NCBI RefSeq assembly: GCF_001517585.1
Contig: NZ_FBYC01000004.1
Location: 2,437,501 to 2,501,500 of the forward strand
Source: Roseibaca calidilacus
Lineage (GTDB): Bacteria; Pseudomonadota; Alphaproteobacteria; Rhodobacterales; Rhodobacteraceae
Reading direction: 5' to 3'
DNA: 64,000 bases
Of this stretch, positions 34,321 through 42,447 are shown one piece after another; the stretch's first letter is position 1; each line of letters begins with the position of its first letter. Both the position numbers and the translations under genes were made by a program. Below the pieces are notes generated by a model. The model did no database searches and had not been told where the DNA came from. It worked only from the letters and a program-made list of their open reading frames with translations.

Positions 34321-35619
34321 ATGACACGCGCCCTGATGCCGAACCTTCTGACCCCGCAAGACCTGAAGCCCAATTGGGAATGGCGTGATCGCTTGCCCGC
34401 TTGGGGCCATACCTCGGTCGATTTCGAACGCCGGGTCGACCATGACCGCCTGCGCCGCTACCGGCTGGCGCGCACCCGGCAAAGCTTGCAGAACTCGCCC
34501 GCCGGGTCGCTGCTGTTGTTCGATGTGAACAATATTCGCTATGTCAGCGCCACCAAGATCGGCGAATGGGAACGCGACAAGATGTGCCGTTTCTGCCTGC
34601 TGACCGGCGATGACAGCCCCTATGTGTGGGATTTCGGCTCGGCTGCCGTGCACCATCAGCGCCATTCCGACTGGCTGGAACCGGACCATTGCTTGGCCGG
34701 TGTGGTCGGTATGCGCGGCACCATCCCGCCCGAATTTGGGCTGATGAAGAAATACGCCAAGATGATCGCCCAGCTCATCAAGGATGCGGGCATGGCCGAT
34801 ATGCCGGTGGGCGTGGATTACGCCGAAACCGCTATGTTCCATGCGCTTCAGGAAGAAGGCATCAAGGTCATCGACGGCCAGCAGATCATGCTTGCCGCGC
34901 GCGAAATCAAGAACTGGGACGAGATCCAGCTTCTGACGCAGGCCGCTGCGATGGTCGATGGCGTCTACCACATGATCTACGAAGAACTGAAACCCGGCGT
35001 GCGCGAGAACGACATCGTGGCACTCTCGAACAAGCTGCTGTATGAGATGGGGTCGGACGATGTGGAAGCGATCAACGCCATTTCAGGCGAGCGGTGCAAC
35101 CCGCATCCGCATAACTTTACCGACCGGCTGATCCGGCCCGGCGACCAGTGCTTCTTTGACATTCTGCAAAGCTATCAGGGCTACCGCACCTGCTACTACC
35201 GCACCTTCAACGTGGGCCGCGCAACACCGGCGCAGAACGACGCCTATGTGAAGGCGCGTGAATGGATCGATGCGTCGATTGCCATGATCAAACCGGGTGT
35301 CACCACCGACAAGGTGGCCGAAGTCTGGCCCACCGCGGAATCCTTGGGCTTCCCGAACGAGGATGCCGCCTTCGGGCTGCAATTCGGCCACGGTCTGGGG
35401 CTGGCGCTGCACGAGCGGCCCATCATCAGCCGCGCGGTCAGTCTGGACCACCCGATGGAAATCCAGACCGGCATGGTCTTTGCGCTGGAAACCTATTGCC
35501 CCGCCGCCGATGGCTATTCCGCCGCCCGGATTGAGGAAGAGGTGGTCGTCACGGAAACCGGTTGCGAGGTGATCAGCCTGTTCCCGGCCGAAGAATTGCC
35601 GATTGCGAACCGCTACTGA
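34321..35619 (+). CDS. M24-family metallopeptidase-like protein (DddP-like)
   Basis: A 432-residue pita-bread fold protein. In this group belong Xaa-Pro peptidases, creatinase and the DMSP lyase DddP. The N-terminal domain has SLLLFDVNNIRYVSAT. In the catalytic domain Asp280 (FFDI), His357 (GHGLGLALHE), Glu390 (ALETYCP) and Glu405 (ARIEEE) fit M24 metal ligands, but the second Asp of the usual DxGxxYxGYxSDxTRT pattern is not there (the sequence reads GYRTCYYRTF). The same GYRTCYYRT stretch is, as I recall, typical of DddP. A peptidase, lyase or other C-N/C-S cleaving enzyme is possible. AAAGGAGA precedes the ATG. Confidence 0.75.
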   Translation: MTRALMPNLLTPQDLKPNWEWRDRLPAWGHTSVDFERRVDHDRLRRYRLARTRQSLQNSPAGSLLLFDVNNIRYVSATKIGEWERDKMCRFCLLTGDDSPYVWDFGSAAVHHQRHSDWLEPDHCLAGVVGMRGTIPPEFGLMKKYAKMIAQLIKDAGMADMPVGVDYAETAMFHALQEEGIKVIDGQQIMLAAREIKNWDEIQLLTQAAAMVDGVYHMIYEELKPGVRENDIVALSNKLLYEMGSDDVEAINAISGERCNPHPHNFTDRLIRPGDQCFFDILQSYQGYRTCYYRTFNVGRATPAQNDAYVKAREWIDASIAMIKPGVTTDKVAEVWPTAESLGFPNEDAAFGLQFGHGLGLALHERPIISRAVSLDHPMEIQTGMVFALETYCPAADGYSAARIEEEVVVTETGCEVISLFPAEELPIANRY

Positions 35620-35631
35620 TCGGGCGTGGAA

Positions 35632-35703
35632 GGGGGGCTGTCTGCCCCCCATCCGGCCCAAGGGCCGGATTCCCCCCGAGGATATTTTTGCAAGGATGAA
35701 ACA
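35632..35703 (+). repeat. Intergenic hairpin/repeat element, copy 2
   Basis: A composite: GGGGGGC/GCCCCCC hairpin (35632-35650), ATCCGGCCC/GGGCCGGAT hairpin (35651-35670), then TCCCCCCGAGGATATTTTTG and CAAGGATGAAAC. The last part resembles the element at 17534-17559 in reverse orientation. The C6 run at 35672 could also pair with the G6 run at 35632. It lies between the M24 gene and the E1 alpha gene and may act as a transcript end or processing site. Confidence 0.6.
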
Positions 35704-35735
35704 AGCGTCCCTGCGGGGGCTGAAGGGATAAGCCG

Positions 35736-36713
35736 ATGGCCAAGGCCAAGACCAATACCGAAGACTACTTGCGAATGTATACCCAGATGGTGCGCATCCG
35801 CACCTTCGAGGATAACGCGAACCAGCTTTACCTGTCCGCCAAGATGCCGGGCCTGACGCATATGTATTCCGGCGAGGAAGCGGTGGCCGTGGGCATTTGC
35901 GAAGCGCTGACGGATGACGACCGCATCACCAGCACCCACCGGGGCCACGGGCATTGCGTGGCCAAGGGCGCGGAATTCAAGGAAATGTTCTGCGAGTTGC
36001 TGGGCAAGGCCGAGGGCTATTGCCGGGGCAAGGGCGGGTCAATGCATATTGCCGACCAAAGCCACGGCAACCTTGGCGCGAATGCCATTGTCGGCGGGTC
36101 CATGGGCATTGCCACAGGGTCCGCCCTGCGCGCCAAGCTGCAAGGGTCAGACGACGTGACCGTGTGTTTTTTTGGCGACGGCGCGACCGCGCAAGGGCTG
36201 TGGTACGAGGTGATGAACATGGCGGCACTCTGGAAGCTGCCGGTCATCTATGCCTGCGAGAATAACGGCTATTCCGAATACACCAAGACAGAGGAAATCG
36301 CCGCCGGGTCCATCACCGCGCGGGCCGAAGCCTTCGGGATCGAAAGCCACCAGGTCGATGGGCAGGATGTGCTGGCCGTCAATGAACTGACGCAAAAGCT
36401 GGTCGCCCGTGCGCGCAAGGGGGAAGGGCCGTTCTTCATCGAGTTGATGACCTATCGCTACCACGGCCACCATGTCGGCGACATCAACCGCGAATATTAC
36501 CGATCCAAGGACGAAGAAAAGGACTGGAAAGACAACCGCGACCCGATCGTGCGGTTCCGGGGCTACTTGGTCGAACAAGGCATCGCATCCGAGGAGGAGA
36601 TCGAGGCGATCAATGCGGCGGTCGAGAAGGACGCAGCCGATGCCGTCGCCTATGCCGAAGCTGCCGCCTACCCCGATGTGTCCGAAGTGGACATGCATAT
36701 TTACGCCGCCTGA
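35736..36713 (+). CDS. 2-oxo acid (acetoin-type) dehydrogenase E1 alpha subunit
   Basis: A 325-residue thiamine diphosphate enzyme subunit of the AcoA/PdhA type. The ThDP motif is GDGATAQGLWYEVMNMAALW, followed by ENNGYSEYT; GHGHCVAKGAEFKEM and GKGGSMHI are AcoA/PdhA signatures. With the beta subunit it decarboxylates a 2-oxo acid or cleaves acetoin and passes the acyl or hydroxyalkyl group to lipoamide. The phosphorylation-loop serines of mitochondrial E1 are not expected. GAAGGGATAA precedes the ATG. The neighbours (two SDR, aldehyde dehydrogenase) make acetoin or a related ketol more likely than pyruvate. Confidence 0.88.
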   Translation: MAKAKTNTEDYLRMYTQMVRIRTFEDNANQLYLSAKMPGLTHMYSGEEAVAVGICEALTDDDRITSTHRGHGHCVAKGAEFKEMFCELLGKAEGYCRGKGGSMHIADQSHGNLGANAIVGGSMGIATGSALRAKLQGSDDVTVCFFGDGATAQGLWYEVMNMAALWKLPVIYACENNGYSEYTKTEEIAAGSITARAEAFGIESHQVDGQDVLAVNELTQKLVARARKGEGPFFIELMTYRYHGHHVGDINREYYRSKDEEKDWKDNRDPIVRFRGYLVEQGIASEEEIEAINAAVEKDAADAVAYAEAAAYPDVSEVDMHIYAA

Positions 36714-36725
36714 GGAGGAAAGATC

Positions 36726-37721
36726 ATGCGCGAGATTACCCTGTCGCAGGCCGTAAACGAGGCGATTGCCGAGGAAATGCGCCGCGATCCGACCGTGTTC
36801 CTGATGGGCGAAGATGTGGCCGAGGCGGGCACGCCCTTCAAGGTGCTGTCGGGCCTTGTCGAGGAATTCGGAACCGAGCGCGTATTGGATACACCGATTT
36901 CCGAACCCGGATTCGTGGGCATGGCCGTCGGCGCCGCGATGACCGGCGCGCGCCCCATCGTGGACCTGATGTTCGGCGATTTCATCTATCTGGTCATGGA
37001 CCAGCTTTGTAATCAGGCCGCCAAGCAACATTACATGTCGGGCGGCAAACTGACCGTGCCGATGGTGTTGCGCACGAATATGGGCGCGACGCGCCGCTCT
37101 GCCGCGCAGCATAGCCAAAGCCTGCAAGCCATCGTGGCGCATATTCCGGGGCTGAAAGTGGCCATGCCTTCATCAGCCTATGAAGCCAAGGGGCTGATGA
37201 AAACCGCCATCCGCGACAATAACCCGGTGGTGATTTTCGAAGACAAGCTGATGTATCAGGACAAGGCCCCTGTGCCGGAGGAGGAATATCTGATCCCCTT
37301 CGGCCAAGCGCATATCAAGCGCGAAGGGTCCGACATTACGCTGATCGGCACGTCTTCGATGGTGCAGGTGGCTGAAAAAGCCGCCGAGATGCTGGCCGCC
37401 GAAGGCATAAGCGCCGAGGTCATCGACCCGCGCACCATTGTGCCCTTGGATGAAGCAACGTTGCTGGACAGCGTAAAGAAAACCAGCCGCGCGATTGTCA
37501 TAGATGAGGGCCATCAAAGCTATGGCGTAACCGCCGAGATCGCATCGCGCCTGAACGAAAAGGCATTCTACCATCTGGATGCACCTGTGCTGCGCATGGG
37601 GGCTATGGATGTGCCGGTGCCGTTCAGCCCCGCGCTGGAAGATATCACCGTGCCGACGCCCGAAGGCGTGGCCGCGAATGCGCGCAAGCTCTGCGCAGGA
37701 GAGATGATCCATGCCGCATGA
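36726..37721 (+). CDS. 2-oxo acid (acetoin-type) dehydrogenase E1 beta subunit
   Basis: A 331-residue partner of E1 alpha. EALNEAI-type start (SQAVNEAIAEEMRRDPTVFL), GEDVAEAGTPFKV, DTPISEPGFVGMAVGAAMTG and the transketolase C-terminal part (DPRTIVPLDEATLLDSVKKT) are seen. It completes the alpha2beta2 E1 of the multienzyme complex and contributes the second half of the ThDP site. GAGGAGGAAAGATC gives a strong ribosome site. It overlaps the E2-like gene by 11 bp. Confidence 0.93.
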   Translation: MREITLSQAVNEAIAEEMRRDPTVFLMGEDVAEAGTPFKVLSGLVEEFGTERVLDTPISEPGFVGMAVGAAMTGARPIVDLMFGDFIYLVMDQLCNQAAKQHYMSGGKLTVPMVLRTNMGATRRSAAQHSQSLQAIVAHIPGLKVAMPSSAYEAKGLMKTAIRDNNPVVIFEDKLMYQDKAPVPEEEYLIPFGQAHIKREGSDITLIGTSSMVQVAEKAAEMLAAEGISAEVIDPRTIVPLDEATLLDSVKKTSRAIVIDEGHQSYGVTAEIASRLNEKAFYHLDAPVLRMGAMDVPVPFSPALEDITVPTPEGVAANARKLCAGEMIHAA

Positions 37722-38979
37722 TGTGACAATGCCTCAACTGGGCATGGCGCAGGACGCGGGGCGTATCGTCGCCTGGCTGAAAGCGCCGGGCGACGCGGTT
37801 GCCAAGGGCGATGCCCTGTTCGAGGTCGAAACCGACAAGGCCACGATGGAGGTAGAGGCGCAGGCTTCGGGCTACTTGACCGGCGTTCTGGCCGATGAAG
37901 GCGATGACGTGCCTGTGGGGCAAGTGATCGCGCGCATCTCCGACAGTGCCGAGGATGACAGCCCTGCGCCTGCTGCCGCCCCGGAAGCCGCGCCTGTAAG
38001 CGACGCCCTGCCAGAGGGCCAACAGATCACCATGCCGCAGCTTGGCATGGCGCAAGATAGCGGGCAGATGGTGGGCTGGCTGGTCGAACTGGGCGCGCAG
38101 GTCGGCCCGGATGATCTGCTGTTCGAGGTCGAAACCGACAAAGCCACGATGGAAGTGCCCGCAGGGGCCAGCGGCTATCTGGCCGCGACCTTGGCGCAGC
38201 CGGGAGAGGATGTGGCCGTCGGCGCACCCGTGGCGATCCTGACCGCAGAGGCGCCGGAAAACCCCGTTGCGCGCGCGGCAGCAGATGTAGGCCCATCATC
38301 GCCCCCCGCCCCGGTGCCACCCGAACCAAAAGCCCCGCCACCCAGGGCCGCGGAAGCCGCAACACCCCCCAAAGCGCCGGTCCCAAAGGGCGGGCGCATT
38401 CTGGCGTCGCCCAAGGCGCGGCGCTTGGCATTGCAACAGGGGCTGGACCTGTCGCGCTTGGTAAAAGCGGGCCACCCGCAGCCTTATCATGTCGCCGATC
38501 TGGAGGTGCTGCGCGCCCTGCCCAATGCCGCGGCCCCGCAGGCCGCAAGCCAAACCAGCCGCCGCCTGACCGCACGGGTCAAACACCCGGCTTTGGACGT
38601 GTTCCTGAACTGGGCGCAGGCGCAAGGGCTGGACAACCCCGATGCCGCCTTGGCGGGGCTGCTGGGCAAAGGGCATGTCGCAACGTTGGGCATAGAGCGG
38701 GCAGGCCGCCTGCAAAGTTTCACCATCGCGCACCGCCTGTCGCAGGTTGCCGAAACCCAAGACGCGCCCGCCCTGATCTTGCGCGATCTGCGCGACAGTT
38801 TCGTGCAGGACGTGGATCTCGGGGCAGAGAATACGCCCGTGCTGACGCTGCTGCCAAAAGGCAAAGGGCTACTGCTGGTGCTGGAATGCGCGCCCGACCA
38901 CCTAAGCGCGGCAGACGCAATCGAGCTTTTGAACACTGTTGCAGGACGCGTGGCGCAACCGCTTCGCCACCTGCAGTAA
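37711..38979 (+). CDS. E2-like protein: two lipoyl domains, subunit-binding domain, degenerate catalytic domain
   Basis: A 422-residue protein. Lipoyl domain 1 (residues 1-78) and 2 (105-180) each carry ETDKATMEV, with lipoyl lysines Lys43 and Lys144. A Pro/Ala linker leads to a peripheral subunit-binding domain (about 229-268; ILASPKARRLALQQGLDLSR). The last 135 residues resemble only the ends of an acyltransferase domain: where active E2 has DHRxxDG there is CAPDHLSAADA, and most of the CoA-binding core is missing. It can therefore carry acyl-lipoate and bind E1 or E3 but should not transfer the acyl group, similar in design to mitochondrial E3-binding protein. The active transferase is encoded at 40425. 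Confidence 0.88.
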   Translation: MPHDVTMPQLGMAQDAGRIVAWLKAPGDAVAKGDALFEVETDKATMEVEAQASGYLTGVLADEGDDVPVGQVIARISDSAEDDSPAPAAAPEAAPVSDALPEGQQITMPQLGMAQDSGQMVGWLVELGAQVGPDDLLFEVETDKATMEVPAGASGYLAATLAQPGEDVAVGAPVAILTAEAPENPVARAAADVGPSSPPAPVPPEPKAPPPRAAEAATPPKAPVPKGGRILASPKARRLALQQGLDLSRLVKAGHPQPYHVADLEVLRALPNAAAPQAASQTSRRLTARVKHPALDVFLNWAQAQGLDNPDAALAGLLGKGHVATLGIERAGRLQSFTIAHRLSQVAETQDAPALILRDLRDSFVQDVDLGAENTPVLTLLPKGKGLLLVLECAPDHLSAADAIELLNTVAGRVAQPLRHLQ

Positions 38980-38990
38980 AGGGGACCGAC

Positions 38991-40415
38991 ATGGACCACA
39001 CCGATCTTTATATCAACGGCGCATGGGTGCAGACCGACACGCGGTTTGACGTCATCAACCCGGCAACCGAAACCGTTCTGGCCTCTGTCGCCAGTGCCGA
39101 ACTCGAACATGCCGACGCCGCGCTGGACGCCGCCGAAGCCGCGATGGCCGATTGGGCCAAGCGCACCCCGCGCGAACGCTCGGAAGTGCTGCGCCGCGCG
39201 TGGGAGTTGATGACCGCGCGGCTGGATCACTTCGCGCATCTGATTACGCTGGAAAACGGCAAGGCAGGCGCGGACGCACGGGGCGAGGCGACCTATGCCG
39301 CCGAATTCTTCCGCTGGTTCGCAGAGGAAGCCGTCCGCGCCGATGGGATGATTACCCATGCCCCCAGCAGCGGCGCGCGGATCATGGTGCAGCACAAGCC
39401 CGCCGGGCTGGCGGTGCTGATTACGCCTTGGAACTACCCCGCTGCGATGGGCACACGCAAGATTGCGCCCGCGCTGGCGGCAGGCTGCGCGGTCATCATC
39501 AAACCCGCGTCAGAGACGCCGCTGACCATGCTGGCGCTGATGCCGCTTCTGGCAGAGGCCGGCGTGCCGCCCGGCCTTGTGAATGTGCTGCCCTCGAAGC
39601 GCACGGGGGCGCTTGTGGACCACATGCTGCATGACCCGCGCGTGCGGGTGGTCAGCTTCACCGGGTCCACCGGTGTCGGGCGCACATTGCTGAAAGGGGC
39701 CGCCGACCAAGTGTTGAAACCGGCGATGGAACTGGGCGGCAACGCGCCCGTGCTCGTGTTTGACGATGCCGATATGGATACGGCAATCGAGGGCACGATG
39801 CTGGCCAAAATGCGCAACCTGGGCGAGGCCTGCACCGCCGCGAACCGCATATACGTTCACGCCGACATTGCCCCAGAGTTTACCGCCCGGCTGACCGCCG
39901 CCATGTCGGCGCTGAAACTGGGTGACGGCACCGACCCGTCGGTCGATGTTGGCCCGCTGGTGAATGCCGCAACCCGCGACAAGGTGGCCGCGTTCGTGGC
40001 CGATGCCGTCGCCAAGGGCGCCAAGGTCGAGTGCGGCGGCGTGGTGCCAGAGGGCACAGGCTATTTCTACCCGCCGACCGTGCTGTCGAACGTTCCCGAA
40101 AACGCCGATTGCGTGCAGGATGAAATCTTTGGTCCGGTTGCCGCGATACAGACCTTTAGCGACCAAGAAGACGTGATCGCCCGCGCCAACAACACCGAAT
40201 ATGGGCTGGTCGCCTATGTGTTCTCGGGCGATTTCAAGCGCGCGTTGCAGGTCTGCGAGCGGTTGGATTACGGCATGGTTGGCCTCAATCGCGGGTTGGT
40301 CAGCGACCCGGCAGCCCCCTTTGGCGGGACCAAGCAATCCGGGCTGGGCCGCGAAGGCGGGCATGAGGGGATGCTGGAATTCATGGAAACGCAATATATC
40401 TCGGCCAGTTGGTAA
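38991..40415 (+). CDS. NAD(P)-dependent aldehyde dehydrogenase (succinate-semialdehyde dehydrogenase-like)
   Basis: A 474-residue ALDH superfamily enzyme. PWNYPAAMGTRKIAPALAAG, the NAD loop FTGSTGVGRTLL, catalytic Glu in ELGGNAP and Cys in NLGEACTAANRIY are all present, with C-terminal PFGGTKQSGLGREGG. The overall pattern is GabD-like. In this cluster it may instead oxidise the aldehyde released by the ThDP complex, for example acetaldehyde if the substrate is acetoin. AAAGGGGACCGAC precedes the ATG, and it sits between the two E2 genes. Confidence 0.9.
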   Translation: MDHTDLYINGAWVQTDTRFDVINPATETVLASVASAELEHADAALDAAEAAMADWAKRTPRERSEVLRRAWELMTARLDHFAHLITLENGKAGADARGEATYAAEFFRWFAEEAVRADGMITHAPSSGARIMVQHKPAGLAVLITPWNYPAAMGTRKIAPALAAGCAVIIKPASETPLTMLALMPLLAEAGVPPGLVNVLPSKRTGALVDHMLHDPRVRVVSFTGSTGVGRTLLKGAADQVLKPAMELGGNAPVLVFDDADMDTAIEGTMLAKMRNLGEACTAANRIYVHADIAPEFTARLTAAMSALKLGDGTDPSVDVGPLVNAATRDKVAAFVADAVAKGAKVECGGVVPEGTGYFYPPTVLSNVPENADCVQDEIFGPVAAIQTFSDQEDVIARANNTEYGLVAYVFSGDFKRALQVCERLDYGMVGLNRGLVSDPAAPFGGTKQSGLGREGGHEGMLEFMETQYISASW

Positions 40416-40424
40416 GGGGGCATC

Positions 40425-41312
40425 ATGGACCTGAAAGCAAGCCCCAGCACCAAGAGCTACGCCGCCAACAAGGGCGTTGATCTGGAAGAACTGGCCCGAA
40501 AAACCGGGCGCAGCACCTTGGGCCGAGAGGATGTTGACGCACACCTGGGCGGCAACGCACCTGCCATGGGCGGGCCGGACCAGTCCCGTTATTGGGCTGT
40601 GGACCATGCCGCGCAGGGGCCTGTGTCCGAAGAACCGCTGTCGCGCATGGCCAAGGTTGCCGCCGCGAACCTGAGCGCGGCACATGCGTTGATCCCGCAG
40701 GTCACGCATCATGACCGCGCCGATATCTCTGCGGTGGATGCGTTGCGCAAAGCGTGGCGCGCAGAGGCGCAGGCGCGCGGGCTAAAACTGACCGCGCTTG
40801 CGTTTCATGTCATGGCGCTGGCGCAGTGCTTGCGCGCGTTTCCACGGTTCAACGCTTCGCTTTCCGCCGATGGTGAGACGTTGATTCTGAAAGATTACGT
40901 GCATATCGGCATCGCCGTGGACACGCCCCATGGCTTGATGGTGCCGGTTATCCGCAACGCAGACCGCAAAGGGCTGTGGGAGCTGTCCGCCGAAATCGCG
41001 GACTTGGCCGCCCGCGCGCAGGCCCGCAAGATCGGCCCGGATGAGATGGGCGGCGCGTCCATGAGCATCAGCAATCTGGGCGGCATTGGCGGCATTGGGT
41101 TTTCGCCCATCGTCAACCCCCCGGAACTGGCGATTCTGGGCATCACCCGCACCGGAACCGTCACGCTCTGGGAGGGCGACACCCCCCGCCCGGTGCCGAT
41201 GGTGCCGCTGGACCTGTCCTATGACCACAGGGTTATCAACGGTGCCGATGCCGCGCGGTTCATGGCGCGCTATTGCCAGCTTCTTGCAGACCCGCGCAAT
41301 ATGATGGTCTGA
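40425..41312 (+). CDS. Lipoyl-less E2 catalytic subunit (AceF-like acyltransferase)
   Basis: A 295-residue protein with a peripheral subunit-binding domain at the start (ASPSTKSYAANKGVDLEELA) and a complete 2-oxoacid dehydrogenase acyltransferase domain (about 65-295). Catalytic His268 lies in SYDHRVINGADAARF; the Asp of HRxxDG is Asn, a change I remember also in functional AceF of Azotobacter and Pseudomonas. Other signatures (IPQVTHHDRADI, PRFNASLSADGETLIL, IGIAVDTPHGLMVPVI, LAILGITRTG) match the gammaproteobacterial AceF branch. It has no lipoyl domain and depends on the protein encoded at 37711 for swinging arms. No E3 gene is in the window. Confidence 0.9.
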   Translation: MDLKASPSTKSYAANKGVDLEELARKTGRSTLGREDVDAHLGGNAPAMGGPDQSRYWAVDHAAQGPVSEEPLSRMAKVAAANLSAAHALIPQVTHHDRADISAVDALRKAWRAEAQARGLKLTALAFHVMALAQCLRAFPRFNASLSADGETLILKDYVHIGIAVDTPHGLMVPVIRNADRKGLWELSAEIADLAARAQARKIGPDEMGGASMSISNLGGIGGIGFSPIVNPPELAILGITRTGTVTLWEGDTPRPVPMVPLDLSYDHRVINGADAARFMARYCQLLADPRNMMV

Positions 41313-41403
41313 GATGTTGCATGGCCCGCGCGCGCTGCCCTGACGGTTCGATTACCCGGCCACGGTAAGGTGCCCCAGAATTCCCGGTTCAGGAGGCCCG
41401 ACC

Positions 41404-42441
41404 ATGTCAGAGCTATCGCCCCGCCTTGGGCTGCCGTTTTTGTTGCCCGCGCAGGCTCAGAAACACGTCACGCATAACGAGGCGCTGGAGACGCTTGATA
41501 TCGTCGTGCATCTGACGCTGGAAGGGATCGCGGCTGTCACTCCGCCGGTCAGCCCCGGCACCGGGCAGGTCTGGGCACTGGGCACCGGTGCGACTGGCGA
41601 TTGGTCGGGCAATGACGGGCGGTTGGCGGCATGGATGGGCGATGCGTGGCACTTCATCACGCCGCTGCCGGGGTGGTGCGCGGCAATGGGCACAACGCTA
41701 TACATCTGGGACGGCACCGCATGGCAAATCGCAGCGCCTGACAGTCTGAACAATATGACGGGCATAGGCATCAATGCCAGCGCCGATGCGGTGAACCGGC
41801 TGGCGCTGTCCTCGGAGGCCAGCTTGTTCACGCATGATGGCGCGGGGCATCAGGTCAAGATCAACAAGGCGGGGGTGACGGATACCGCAAGCCTGTTGTT
41901 CCAAACCAACTGGTCGGGGCGGGCCGAACTGGGGACAGCAGGCAATGACGATTTCAGCCTAAAGGTCAGCGCCAATGGCAGCGCGTGGCACGAGGCGATG
42001 GTAATCGACGCCGCCAACGGTATGGCCAGCTTTCCCGCCGGTCTGGACGTGAACGGCACGCTGACCGGGACCGCCGTGACCCAAAGCGCAACCGATACCA
42101 GCGCGGACAGGCTGCTAAAGGTCGGCGATTTTGGGCTGGGTGCCATGACGCCCCCGGCGGTGTCGGACCTGACAACCGCCCTTGCAGCGGGGTTCTACAG
42201 CATTCCCGATATGGCCACGGCAACAGGCGTACCCGCAGGCCAAAGCGGCGCGGGCACGCTGCTGGTCATGGGTGCCGCGGCAGGGGCCACCTTTCTGCTG
42301 GGATTGCCGGTTGCCAGCGGGGCCGCGCAAGGGTTCTGGCTTGGGTCGCGCGCTGCGGCCACGGGGGCGATAACTTGGTCGAAACTTTGGACCTCTGCCA
42401 ATACCACGGTCGATGCCAACGGTTTTCTGCGCGAAGCCTAA
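41404..42441 (+). CDS. DUF2793 protein, spike/tail-fibre-like
   Basis: A 345-residue protein. The N-terminal 110 residues are the DUF2793 domain (LGLPFLLPAQAQKHVTHNEA, then a WSGNDGRLAAWMGDAWHFIT segment). The rest is Gly/Ala/Thr-rich with repeated short beta-like strands and ends in WSKLWTSANTTVDANGFLRE, like phage tail fibres or spikes. DUF2793 proteins are known in gene-transfer-agent and phage contexts in Rhodobacterales. GTTCAGGAGG precedes the ATG. It stands next to capsule export genes. No phage structural genes are near. Confidence 0.8.
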   Translation: MSELSPRLGLPFLLPAQAQKHVTHNEALETLDIVVHLTLEGIAAVTPPVSPGTGQVWALGTGATGDWSGNDGRLAAWMGDAWHFITPLPGWCAAMGTTLYIWDGTAWQIAAPDSLNNMTGIGINASADAVNRLALSSEASLFTHDGAGHQVKINKAGVTDTASLLFQTNWSGRAELGTAGNDDFSLKVSANGSAWHEAMVIDAANGMASFPAGLDVNGTLTGTAVTQSATDTSADRLLKVGDFGLGAMTPPAVSDLTTALAAGFYSIPDMATATGVPAGQSGAGTLLVMGAAAGATFLLGLPVASGAAQGFWLGSRAAATGAITWSKLWTSANTTVDANGFLREA

Positions 42442-42447
42442 GCCGTG

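Noticed and set aside
35632-35670. The two hairpins after the M24 gene as a simple intrinsic terminator
   Set aside because: Neither hairpin is followed directly by a T run; the T5 occurs 15 bases later inside the repeat motif, so I list it as a repeat element.
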